A DNA stretch of 64,000 nt. Origin: Marinospirillum sp031581385. Lineage in GTDB: Bacteria; Pseudomonadota; Gammaproteobacteria; Pseudomonadales; Halomonadaceae. Below the pieces are notes generated by a model. The model did not search any database. It was given only the letters and a program-made list of their open reading frames with translations, and was not told the origin of the DNA. Numbering within the stretch: the first letter of the stretch is position 1; the number at the start of each line of letters is the position of its first letter. The position numbers and the translations under genes are program-made. Where the stretch lies: the NCBI RefSeq assembly GCF_044810985.1, contig NZ_CP085242.1:2294001-2358000 (forward strand). Reading direction: 5' to 3'. Of the stretch, positions 1 through 7,698 are shown piece after piece.

Positions 1-314
1 TCAAGGCAGTGGCCGGTGAATTGTCGGCTGAGGATTTTCAGCGGGTGGTGTTTGCCTATGAACCGGTTTGGGCAATAGGTACAGGTTTAAGCGCTTCTCC
101 CGAGCAGGCGCAAGAAGTTCATGCCCTGATACGCAACGCATTGCGGGCAGTAAATCCAGAGTGGGCTGAGAAGACTCAGCTCCTCTACGGTGGTAGCGTC
201 AAGGCCGAAAATGCGGCATCTTTGTTTGCGATGCCGGATATCGACGGCGGGTTGATTGGTGGTGCATCTCTGGATGCCGACCAGTTTTTAGCAATAGGAC
301 ACGCAGCGAGTTAA
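1..314 (+). CDS. tpiA: Triose-phosphate isomerase, C-terminal part (5' truncated by window)
   Basis: Interconverts dihydroxyacetone phosphate and glyceraldehyde 3-phosphate in cytoplasmic glycolysis/gluconeogenesis. Only about the last 100 residues are present; the reading frame is open from base 3 to the TAA at 312-314. The catalytic-glutamate strand AYEPVWAIGTG, the phosphate-gripping GGSVKAENA loop and the GGLIGGASLD strand are all visible, so this part is intact. The following secG begins 6 nt after the stop, so the two are probably co-transcribed, as in many gammaproteobacteria. The N-terminal half lies outside the window and cannot be judged. Confidence 0.97.
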   Translation, partial: KAVAGELSAEDFQRVVFAYEPVWAIGTGLSASPEQAQEVHALIRNALRAVNPEWAEKTQLLYGGSVKAENAASLFAMPDIDGGLIGGASLDADQFLAIGHAAS

Positions 315-320
315 TAAACT

Positions 321-656
321 ATGCAAAGTTTGGTTTTAGGTTTACACGTACTGCTGGCCATAGGTGTCGTGGTACTCATACTTCTGCAGCAGGGTAAAGG
401 CGCAGAAGCCGGGGCTTCTTTTGGTGGTGGTGCCTCCAACACGGTGTTTGGCAGTCTGGGTCCGATAGGCTTTATGGGTAAAATGACTTCCATCCTGGCT
501 GCAGGCTTTTTTGCAACCAGTCTGCTGTTGGCTTATATGGCCACTCAGCAAAATGCGCCGGATCAAGGTCTGCCTTCGGAAGAAGTTATTGAAGAATACA
601 GCCGTGAGCAGCTGCCATTACTGGATGACGAGCCGCAACGCCGCCAGGAAGACTAG
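321..656 (+). CDS. secG: Preprotein translocase subunit SecG
   Basis: Small auxiliary subunit of the SecYEG inner-membrane channel. The 111-residue protein has two membrane helices (about residues 3-22 and 54-75) separated by the glycine/alanine-rich cytoplasmic loop typical of SecG (GAEAGASFGGGASNTVFGS). A charged, acidic C-terminal tail follows. The length matches E. coli SecG (110 aa). It lies between tpiA and tRNA-Leu; the secG-leuU-metY-rimP-nusA order is the same as in E. coli. The identification rests on topology, the conserved GASNTVFG-type motif and synteny. Confidence 0.95.
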   Translation: MQSLVLGLHVLLAIGVVVLILLQQGKGAEAGASFGGGASNTVFGSLGPIGFMGKMTSILAAGFFATSLLLAYMATQQNAPDQGLPSEEVIEEYSREQLPLLDDEPQRRQED

Positions 657-751
657 TTTTTTTCAGTTAAGGGGTTGCCAAGCTGGGGTCGCCCCTCTAT
701 CATTTGCCCGCCTTGAATGACTTGCTTGTTCATCCGGGTGAAAGCAGTAAA

Positions 752-838
752 GCCGAAGTGGTGGAATTGGTAGACACGCCATCTTGAGGGGGTGGTGGCC
801 TTTTGGTCGTGCGGGTTCAAGTCCCGCCTTCGGCACCA
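752..838 (+). tRNA. leuU: tRNA-Leu (anticodon GAG)
   Basis: An 87-nt class II tRNA with CCA encoded (836-838). The acceptor GCCGAAG/CTTCGGC pairs perfectly and there is a long variable arm. The anticodon stem CCATC/GGTGG (one T-G pair) closes the loop TTGAGGG, giving anticodon GAG. It sits between secG and the initiator tRNA, as in E. coli. Confidence 0.97.
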
Positions 839-896
839 AGAACACAAGAGTTAAGTTGACCTGGATTAACTCTATCTGTATAGTACCTTCCTCTGA

Positions 897-973
<77 letters not shown>

Positions 974-985
974 AGATTTTATCGA

Positions 986-1010
986 AAGCCCCTTTTTTAA
1001 GGGGCTTTTT
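986..1010 (+). terminator. Intrinsic terminator/attenuator between initiator tRNA and rimP
   Basis: A perfect 9-bp stem AAGCCCCTT/AAGGGGCTT (986-994 with 999-1007) with a TTTT loop is followed by further T residues. It lies 13 nt after the tRNA 3' end, so it probably ends most tRNA transcripts and lets a fraction read into rimP-nusA. Confidence 0.85.
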
Positions 1011-1116
1011 GTTAGGTCGAAAAAGTCTTCGCGCTGACGGTGCATTACAACCATCCTTCGAAGTTTTCCGGCCTGGTGATCATCCAACTGCCGAGGCAGT
1101 AAGCTGGAGCTTTTCC

Positions 1117-1596
1117 GTGGCAAGTAAAGATAAACTACTTGAACAGCTCATTGAGCCTGTTGTTCAGTCGCTGGACTTTGAGTTCTGGGGGCTTGAATTT
1201 GGTGGTCGCGGTCGACATACCCTTTTGCGCGTCTATATTGATAGTGATAAGGGCATCACGGTTGATGACTGTGCGCAGGTCAGTCGCCAGATCAGTGCGC
1301 TCATGGATGTAGAAGATCCCATTGCCAGCGAATACACCCTGGAGGTTTCTTCCCCCGGGATGGATCGGCCCCTATTCCGGCTTGAGCATTATCAGCAATG
1401 TGCAGGCGAACAGGTGCAGATCAAATTAAGATTGCCCTACGAAGGTCAGCGTAAATTTTCTGGCCTGCTCAAGGGTGTTGAAGAAGATGAGGTCATCATC
1501 CAGGTGGATGATGAAGAGTTTTGTTTTCCACTGGAAACGATTGATCAGGCAAGAGTCAAACCTACCCTGAATCAGCAGAAGAAAAACCAGGGATAG
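1117..1596 (+). CDS. rimP: Ribosome maturation factor RimP
   Basis: Cytoplasmic factor for maturation of the 30S subunit. The start is taken as GTG 1117 (159 aa), preceded by GGAG at 1106-1109. The open frame continues upstream through the tRNA, so a longer start is not credible. The N-terminal domain carries the family signature around DDCAQVSRQISALMDVEDPI and EVSSPGMDRPLF; a C-terminal SH3-like domain follows. E. coli RimP is 150 aa. It is the first gene of the rimP-nusA-infB-rbfA-truB-rpsO-pnp cluster, which joins transcription elongation, initiation and ribosome assembly; nusA starts 18 nt downstream. Confidence 0.95.
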   Translation: MASKDKLLEQLIEPVVQSLDFEFWGLEFGGRGRHTLLRVYIDSDKGITVDDCAQVSRQISALMDVEDPIASEYTLEVSSPGMDRPLFRLEHYQQCAGEQVQIKLRLPYEGQRKFSGLLKGVEEDEVIIQVDDEEFCFPLETIDQARVKPTLNQQKKNQG

Positions 1597-1614
1597 TTTT
1601 CAAGAGGCCAAGGC

Positions 1615-3102
1615 ATGAGTAAAGAAATACTTTTAGTGGTGGATGCCGTCTCCAACGAAAAAGGTGTACCCAAGGACACCATTTTCGAGGCGATCGAAGC
1701 AGCACTTGCCAGCGCAACCAAAAAGCGCTTTATGGAAGAAGGCGTGGATATTCGTGTCAGTATTGATCGTAAAACCGGCGAGTATGACTCCTTCCGTCGC
1801 TGGACAGTCGTGGATGATGAAGACTTTACCGATCCTGACTGCGAAATACCCGCTTCTGATGCCAAGGAACAAGGGCTGGTTGTCGGTGATGTCCGCGAAG
1901 AAATGATTGAATCGATCGAGTTTGGCCGCATTGCTGCCCAGACCGCCAAACAGGTGATCGTGCAGAAAGTCCGCGAAGCCGAACGCGCAGAAGTTGTACG
2001 CCAATACCTTGAACAACAGGGCCAGCTGGTTTCAGGCCTGGTCAAGAAAACCACCCGTGATGGTGTGATCGTTGATCTGGGTGGCAATGCTGAAGCTTAT
2101 CTGTCCCGCCATGAAATGATCCCCGGCGAAAAATTCCGTATGAATGATCGCGTCCGGGCGATCCTGCTGGAAGTGAACCCCAATAATCGTGGCCCGCAAC
2201 TGATTCTCTCGCGCACCTGCCCGGAAATGATCATTGAGCTGTTCAAGATTGAAGTGCCGGAAATTTCCGAGCAGTTGATTGAAATTCGTGGTGCGGCACG
2301 TGATCCCGGCTCACGTGCCAAGATCGCGGTTAAAACCAATGATCGCAGAATAGATCCTGTGGGTGCCTGTGTGGGTATGCGTGGCTCCCGCGTTCAGGCG
2401 GTATCAACAGAACTTCACAATGAACGGGTTGATATCGTGCTATGGGACGACAATCCCGCACAGCTGGTTATCAATGCCATGGCTCCGGCCGATGTCGCTT
2501 CCATTATCGTGGATGAAGACACCCATTCCATGGACGTAGCGGTTGCTGAAGACAATCTGGCCCAGGCCATCGGCCGCAGTGGCCAGAACGTCAAGCTGGC
2601 CCGTGAACTGACTGGCTGGCGTCTGAATGTCATGACTGAAGAAGAAGCTCATGGCAAGCAGGAACAGGAAATGGACAATGTCATCCAGTTCTTCATTCAG
2701 CATTTGGATGTCGATGAAGACCTGGCACGACTGCTGGTTGAAGAAGGTTTTACAGGGCTGGAAGAAGTGGCCTATGTCCCGATTGAAGAGTTCCTGGAAA
2801 TTGAAGGTTTAGATGAAGACCTGGTAAATGAGCTCCGTCGTCGTGCCAAGGATGAGCTGTTGACCCTGGAGATAGCTTCTGAAGAAGCCCTGGCAGAAGC
2901 CAGGCCTGATGAAGCCCTGCTGAACCTGGATGGCATGGACAGAGCTTTGGCCTCTGTTCTGGCCGGCAGGAAAATTACCACCCTTGATGATCTCGCCGAG
3001 CAATCCATTGACGACCTTATGGATATCGAGGCTATGACCGAAGAGCGAGCGGGTAAATTAATCATGGCTGCCCGCGCTCACTGGTTTGAAGATGAGGCTT
3101 GA
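1615..3102 (+). CDS. nusA: Transcription termination/antitermination factor NusA
   Basis: RNA polymerase-associated factor that modulates pausing, intrinsic termination and rRNA antitermination. The 495 residues equal the E. coli length. Visible order: N-terminal RNAP-binding domain (about 1-125), S1 domain (about 135-200, KKTTRDGVIVDLGGNAEAYL), two KH domains (about 205-345, including VGMRGSRVQ and IGRSGQNVKLA), and two acidic C-terminal helix-hairpin repeats (about 360-495) as in gammaproteobacteria. It is likely to act with NusG (encoded at 41583) on the boxA elements of the rRNA operon in this same window. Confidence 0.98.
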   Translation: MSKEILLVVDAVSNEKGVPKDTIFEAIEAALASATKKRFMEEGVDIRVSIDRKTGEYDSFRRWTVVDDEDFTDPDCEIPASDAKEQGLVVGDVREEMIESIEFGRIAAQTAKQVIVQKVREAERAEVVRQYLEQQGQLVSGLVKKTTRDGVIVDLGGNAEAYLSRHEMIPGEKFRMNDRVRAILLEVNPNNRGPQLILSRTCPEMIIELFKIEVPEISEQLIEIRGAARDPGSRAKIAVKTNDRRIDPVGACVGMRGSRVQAVSTELHNERVDIVLWDDNPAQLVINAMAPADVASIIVDEDTHSMDVAVAEDNLAQAIGRSGQNVKLARELTGWRLNVMTEEEAHGKQEQEMDNVIQFFIQHLDVDEDLARLLVEEGFTGLEEVAYVPIEEFLEIEGLDEDLVNELRRRAKDELLTLEIASEEALAEARPDEALLNLDGMDRALASVLAGRKITTLDDLAEQSIDDLMDIEAMTEERAGKLIMAARAHWFEDEA

Positions 3103-3134
3103 GCGCACCGGGTCGTAGTTAGAGGAGATGGATA

Positions 3135-5771
3135 ATGGCAGAAACAAGTGTTAAAGAATTTGCAGATGCGATCGGTAAACCCGTGGATCGTCTGATTGAA
3201 CAGATGCAAGAAGCCGGTCTGCCGCACAAGAGTGCAGACCAGAAGGTATCCGAGCAGGACAAAGAAAAACTGCTAGGCTTTCTTAAACGTAATTCCGGTG
3301 GCGGTGAGCCCACGCGCATCACCATGACGCGCAAAACCACTCAACAGCTGAAAACCGATGGCCGTAAAAGCGTGAATGTTGAAGTGCGCAAAAAGCGTAC
3401 CTTCGTGAAACGCAGTGAAGTTGAAAACACCGCGGATAAAGAACAGCAGGCGGCAGAAGACGCCAAGCGCCAGGCCAGTGAAGCGGAAGCCTTGCAAAAA
3501 GCCGAGGCAGAAGTTGAAGCCAAGCGCAAAGCCGTTGAGCAGGAACGTCGTGAAGCGGAAGAAGCAGCGCGCAAGCAACTGGAAGCCGAAGAAGCTGCAC
3601 GCCGCGCCCAACAGGAAAACAAACAAAAGGATGCTCCTGGTCCTGAAGATGCTGAAGCTCAGAAGGTTTCTGAAGCGGAAAAAGAGCGTCGCAAACAGGA
3701 AGAAAAACGTCGCGCTGAACAGGCCCGTAAGGCTCGAGCCAACCCTGTGGTCGTCGGTGCGGATGAAACACCCGGAGAAGAACCGGAGGTTGAATTGCCC
3801 AAAAATGCCAAGGTTAGCGAAGATAAGCCAAAGAACACCAAGCCGGGCAATCGCAAATCTGCTGGTGGTCGCAAAGGCGGCAAGCGTGATGATGATTTTG
3901 AAGATCGTCGTCTGAGCCGTCGTGGTGGCAAAGATGAAAAACGCAAAGGCGGACGCCGCAATGCGGGCTCTGCAGGTCCCAAGAAGCATGGTTTTGAAAA
4001 GCCGACGGCTCCAATCAAGCGTGAAGTCCTGATTCCTGAAAGCATTACCGTGGCTGAACTGGCCGATCGCATGGCCATCAAGGGTGCGGAAGTCATCAAG
4101 GTCATGTTCAAGATGGGGGCCATGGCCACCATCAACCAGGTGATTGATCAGGACACCGCTTCGATTGTGGTTGAAGAAATGGGCCATACGCCCAAGCTTC
4201 AGAAAGAAAATGCCATCGAAGACGAAGTGCTGGAAAATATCAGCTACGAAGGTGAAGCCATTACCCGTGCACCGGTCGTGACCGTCATGGGTCATGTTGA
4301 CCATGGTAAAACCTCGCTGCTTGACTATATCCGCCGTGCCAAGGTGGCCGATGCCGAAGCGGGTGGTATCACCCAGCATATTGGTGCCTATCACGTTGAA
4401 ACCAGCGATAACAACATGGTGACCTTCCTGGATACACCGGGTCACGCGGCCTTTACAGCCATGCGTGCCCGGGGTGCCAAGGCCACCGACGTGGTTATTC
4501 TGGTGGTTGCAGCGGATGACGGGGTTATGCCGCAAACCATTGAGGCTGTACAGCATTCCAAGGCGGCAGGTGTTCCGCTGGTGGTTGCGGTCAACAAGAT
4601 CGACAAGGAAGGCGCTGATCCCGACCGCATCAAGACTGAACTCTCCCAGCATGAAGTGATCCCCGAAGACTGGGGTGGCGACACACCTTTCGTGCATGTT
4701 TCCGCCAAGGCGGGCATGGGTGTTGACGATCTGCTGGAAGCGGTACTGCTGCAATCGGAAATGCTGGAGCTGACAGCGGTTCCCGAAGCACCCGGCAAGG
4801 GTGTGGTCGTGGAGTCCCGTCTGGATAAAGGCCGCGGTTCTGTTGCCACGGTTCTGGTTCAGAACGGCACCCTGAGAAAAGGCGACATCGTTCTGGCCGG
4901 TCTCAACTATGGTCGCGTGCGTGCCCTGATTGATGAAAATGGCAAGCAGGTCGATTCCGCTGGCCCCTCCATTCCTGTGGAGATTCTGGGTCTGGATGGC
5001 ACGCCGGAGGCAGGCGATGAATTCACCGTGGTCAAGGATGAGAAAAAGGCGCGTGAAGTAGCCTTGTTCCGTCAGGGTAAATTCCGCGAGGTCAAACTGG
5101 CCCGCCAGCAGAAAGCCAAACTGGAAAATGTCTTCAACCAGATGGAACAGGGTAAAACCGCCAGCGTTAACATCATTCTCAAATCCGATGTTCGCGGTTC
5201 AGTGGAAGCCATCATTGGCGCTCTGAAAGACCTGGAAACCGATGAGGTCAAGGTCAATGTGGTGTCGGCTGGTGTGGGTGGTATTACTGAAACCGATGCC
5301 AACCTGGCGCTGGCTTCCGATGCCATTCTGCTGGGCTTCAATGTCCGTGCCGATGCGGCAGCCAAAGCCATTATTGAGCGTGAAGACATTGATCTGCGCT
5401 ATTACAGCATTATCTATGAGCTGATCGAGCAGGTTAAGCAGGCCATGTCCGGCAAGCTGGCACCTGAATATCGTGAAGATATCGTGGGTATCGCCGAAGT
5501 GCGCGATGTTTTCCGTTCGCCCAAGTTCGGTCAGGTTGCTGGCTGCATGGTGGTGGAAGGCACTGTCTTCCGTAACAAGAGAATCCGTGTTCTTCGTGAT
5601 AACGTGGTTATTTATGAAGGTGAACTGGAATCCCTGCGCCGCTTTAAAGACGATGCTGCCGAAGTGCGTAACGGCATGGAATGCGGTATCGGCGTCAAGA
5701 ACTACAATGACGTCAAAGTCGGCGACAAAATTGAAGTCTTCGACAAGATCAAGGTTGAGCGCAGTCTGTAA
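3135..5771 (+). CDS. infB: Translation initiation factor IF-2
   Basis: GTPase that brings fMet-tRNA to the 30S subunit and promotes subunit joining. 878 aa. An N-terminal IF2_N segment (about 1-50) is followed by a long, charged, alanine/glutamate/lysine-rich linker (about 95-290) and a second IF2_N domain (about 300-350). The G domain follows: P-loop GHVDHGKT near residue 386, DTPGH near 433 and NKID near 487. Domains II-IV complete the protein, including the fMet-binding C-terminal domain. The start ATG follows GAGGAG at 3122-3127. The linker has low sequence complexity, as is normal for the family. Confidence 0.98.
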   Translation: MAETSVKEFADAIGKPVDRLIEQMQEAGLPHKSADQKVSEQDKEKLLGFLKRNSGGGEPTRITMTRKTTQQLKTDGRKSVNVEVRKKRTFVKRSEVENTADKEQQAAEDAKRQASEAEALQKAEAEVEAKRKAVEQERREAEEAARKQLEAEEAARRAQQENKQKDAPGPEDAEAQKVSEAEKERRKQEEKRRAEQARKARANPVVVGADETPGEEPEVELPKNAKVSEDKPKNTKPGNRKSAGGRKGGKRDDDFEDRRLSRRGGKDEKRKGGRRNAGSAGPKKHGFEKPTAPIKREVLIPESITVAELADRMAIKGAEVIKVMFKMGAMATINQVIDQDTASIVVEEMGHTPKLQKENAIEDEVLENISYEGEAITRAPVVTVMGHVDHGKTSLLDYIRRAKVADAEAGGITQHIGAYHVETSDNNMVTFLDTPGHAAFTAMRARGAKATDVVILVVAADDGVMPQTIEAVQHSKAAGVPLVVAVNKIDKEGADPDRIKTELSQHEVIPEDWGGDTPFVHVSAKAGMGVDDLLEAVLLQSEMLELTAVPEAPGKGVVVESRLDKGRGSVATVLVQNGTLRKGDIVLAGLNYGRVRALIDENGKQVDSAGPSIPVEILGLDGTPEAGDEFTVVKDEKKAREVALFRQGKFREVKLARQQKAKLENVFNQMEQGKTASVNIILKSDVRGSVEAIIGALKDLETDEVKVNVVSAGVGGITETDANLALASDAILLGFNVRADAAAKAIIEREDIDLRYYSIIYELIEQVKQAMSGKLAPEYREDIVGIAEVRDVFRSPKFGQVAGCMVVEGTVFRNKRIRVLRDNVVIYEGELESLRRFKDDAAEVRNGMECGIGVKNYNDVKVGDKIEVFDKIKVERSL

Positions 5772-5869
5772 CCGGATCTGAATACTTCAAGCGCGGCAGC
5801 CTCCTTCTGAATTTCAGGAGTGAGGCTGTTTGCTTTTACGGCCCTTATCTCGAATAGCAAGAGGCTAGC

Positions 5870-6259
5870 ATGAAAGAATTTAGCCGTACTGATCGAATTG
5901 CTGACCAGATTCAACGCGAACTGGCAGTCATGATCCAGCGTGAAGTCAAGGATCCCCGGCTGGATGCCATGATCACCGTGAGTGGCGTCAAGGTCAGCAA
6001 AGATCTGGGATATGCCGATGTGTATGTGACTGTTCTGGGCAAGGAAGACAAGCAGGAAATCATTCAGGAGAACCTTGCCATCTTGAAGCATGCGGCTGGG
6101 TTTCTGAGAGGTCGGATCGGGCAGAGCATCAAGTTGCGCGTCGTACCCCAGTTGCGTTTTCATTACGATGAAAGTGTACAACGGGGACAGCAGTTGAGCA
6201 GCCTGATTGAAAAGGCGGTTGCCGAAGACCGTAAACGTCACTCACGCGATGAAGACTGA
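5870..6259 (+). CDS. rbfA: 30S ribosome-binding factor RbfA
   Basis: Cold-shock-type factor that binds the 30S subunit late in 16S maturation. 129 aa (E. coli 133). It has the single type-II KH fold with the conserved opening RTDRIADQIQRELA and a central ITVSGVKVSKDLGYADVYV strand region; a charged tail follows. It lies 98 nt after infB and only 8 nt before truB, in the conserved infB-rbfA-truB order. Confidence 0.96.
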   Translation: MKEFSRTDRIADQIQRELAVMIQREVKDPRLDAMITVSGVKVSKDLGYADVYVTVLGKEDKQEIIQENLAILKHAAGFLRGRIGQSIKLRVVPQLRFHYDESVQRGQQLSSLIEKAVAEDRKRHSRDED

Positions 6260-6267
6260 ACAGCGGC

Positions 6268-7203
6268 ATGCAAAGAAAAACACCAAGACGCCGCATTGAT
6301 GGTGTACTGCTACTGGATAAACCTCTGGGCTGGAGCAGCAACCGTGCCCTGCAGAAAGTGCGTTGGCTGCTGAAAGCCAAAAAAGGTGGTCACACGGGTA
6401 ACCTGGACCCTCTGGCGAGCGGTGTTCTGCCCCTTTGCTTTGGTGATGCCACCAAGTTTGCACAATTTGGACTTGAGGCTGATAAAGCCTATGTGACCCG
6501 AATTCAACTGGGTGAGCAAAGAGATACCGGCGATGCGGAAGGAGCAGTGGTGGCCACAGCAACCTTGCCGCAGCTGACAGAAGAGAAAATCCTCAAGCAA
6601 TTGGAAGCTTTCAGAGGTGAGCAGGAACAGGTGCCGCCCATGTACTCGGCTCTCAAGCATCAGGGTAAAAAACTCTATGAGCTGGCTCGCGAAGGCAAAG
6701 AGATAGAACGCAAGCCGCGCCGTATTTTTCTGAGCCACTTGAAGTTGCTGGATTGGGGTGCAGATTTTCTGGATATTCAGGTGCATTGTTCCAAGGGCAC
6801 CTATATCCGGGTGCTGGGCGAAGACCTGGCGCTTGCCTTGGGAAGCCTGGGTTACCTGGCTTCGTTACGGCGGATTCAGTCCGGTCCCTTTACAGAAGAC
6901 CAGCTGGTGAGTCTGGCTGAACTGGAAGAAATCTGGGAAGCAGAAGGTGAGCTTGCCCTGGAAGCCACACTGCATCCTGTTGATCTGCTTTTGGAGCACC
7001 TGCCCAGTTATGCGCTCAACCAGGAGCAGACTTATGCTCTGACGCATGGTCAGTCGGCTAAGTTACTGGACTCCAGCCTGGGAATCGGGGAGAATGTGCG
7101 CCTCTATAGCCCCGAGGAGCAATTCATTGGCCTGGGTGAAGTTCGTTCTGCGAGTGAATCAACTCTGGAAATGGCCCCCAAAAAGATGTGCTCAAGCGGC
7201 TAA
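6268..7203 (+). CDS. truB: tRNA pseudouridine(55) synthase TruB
   Basis: Makes pseudouridine 55 in the T-loop of most tRNAs. 311 aa (E. coli 314). The catalytic aspartate is in the GNLDPLASGVLPL motif near residues 46-58, and the Y-containing motif KAYVTRIQLG follows. KGTYIRVLGEDLA and RRIQSGPF match later TruB motifs. A PUA-like C-terminal region (about 245-311) is present and ends in a rather variable tail. The gene begins 8 nt after rbfA and is followed by rpsO. Confidence 0.97.
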   Translation: MQRKTPRRRIDGVLLLDKPLGWSSNRALQKVRWLLKAKKGGHTGNLDPLASGVLPLCFGDATKFAQFGLEADKAYVTRIQLGEQRDTGDAEGAVVATATLPQLTEEKILKQLEAFRGEQEQVPPMYSALKHQGKKLYELAREGKEIERKPRRIFLSHLKLLDWGADFLDIQVHCSKGTYIRVLGEDLALALGSLGYLASLRRIQSGPFTEDQLVSLAELEEIWEAEGELALEATLHPVDLLLEHLPSYALNQEQTYALTHGQSAKLLDSSLGIGENVRLYSPEEQFIGLGEVRSASESTLEMAPKKMCSSG

Positions 7204-7275
7204 AGAATTGCTATCAGGCCTGCTGTAACGTCGCACGGCAGTGCCCCAGTAACCAAGCGACCGTGGAGTAAGAAA

Positions 7276-7542
7276 ATGCTGACTGCTGAACAAAAAGCTG
7301 AGATTGTAAAAGACTATGCACGTGCCGAGGGCGATACCGGCTCTCCTGAAGTGCAGGTTGCTCTGTTGACTTTTGACATCAACAAGCTGCAAGAACACTT
7401 TAAAGACAACAAAAAAGATCACCATAGCCGTCGTGGTTTGATCCGTAAGGTCAACCAGCGTCGCAAGCTGCTGGACTACCTGAAAGGCAAAGACATGAGC
7501 CGTTACGGTGATCTGATCAAGCGCCTGGGTCTGCGTCGCTAA
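7276..7542 (+). CDS. rpsO: 30S ribosomal protein S15
   Basis: Primary 16S-binding protein of the 30S platform. The 88-aa product matches the family's usual length (E. coli 89 aa counting Met). Conserved motifs GDTGSPEVQVALLT and HHSRRGLIRKVNQRRKLLDYL are present. ATG follows GGAG at 7264-7267. It is separated from truB by 72 nt and followed by a strong terminator before pnp, the arrangement known from E. coli, where S15 represses its own translation; an autoregulatory pseudoknot was not established here. Confidence 0.98.
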   Translation: MLTAEQKAEIVKDYARAEGDTGSPEVQVALLTFDINKLQEHFKDNKKDHHSRRGLIRKVNQRRKLLDYLKGKDMSRYGDLIKRLGLRR

Positions 7543-7567
7543 GACACAACTGCCCTCAGTGCTGCCG

Positions 7568-7600
7568 AGCCCCGCCTGAAACCTTCAGGCGGGGCTTTTT
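7568..7600 (+). terminator. Intrinsic terminator after rpsO
   Basis: A perfect 13-bp stem, AGCCCCGCCTGAA (7568-7580) with TTCAGGCGGGGCT (7584-7596), has an ACC loop and is followed by TTTT. It corresponds in position to the rpsO-pnp terminator of E. coli. Confidence 0.95.
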
Positions 7601-7622
7601 ATTATTTGCACTCGGCAACACT

Positions 7623-7650
7623 TTGTTTGTCATTCAAGGCAGCGTATGAT
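7623..7650 (+). promoter_or_regulatory. Candidate sigma70 promoter for pnp
   Basis: TTGTTT (7623-7628), a 16-nt spacer and TATGAT (7645-7650) lie between the rpsO terminator and pnp. The -10 is good and the -35 moderate. A separate pnp promoter at this place is known in E. coli. No experimental mark can be seen. Confidence 0.45.
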
Positions 7651-7698
7651 AGACGGGCTAATTAATGGCGATAAAAATTGAAATCAAAGGAAATATCT

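Noticed and set aside
3273..4754. 493-codon minus-strand ORF opposite infB
   Set aside because: It is a shadow of the repetitive, GC-biased infB frame; infB is unmistakable.
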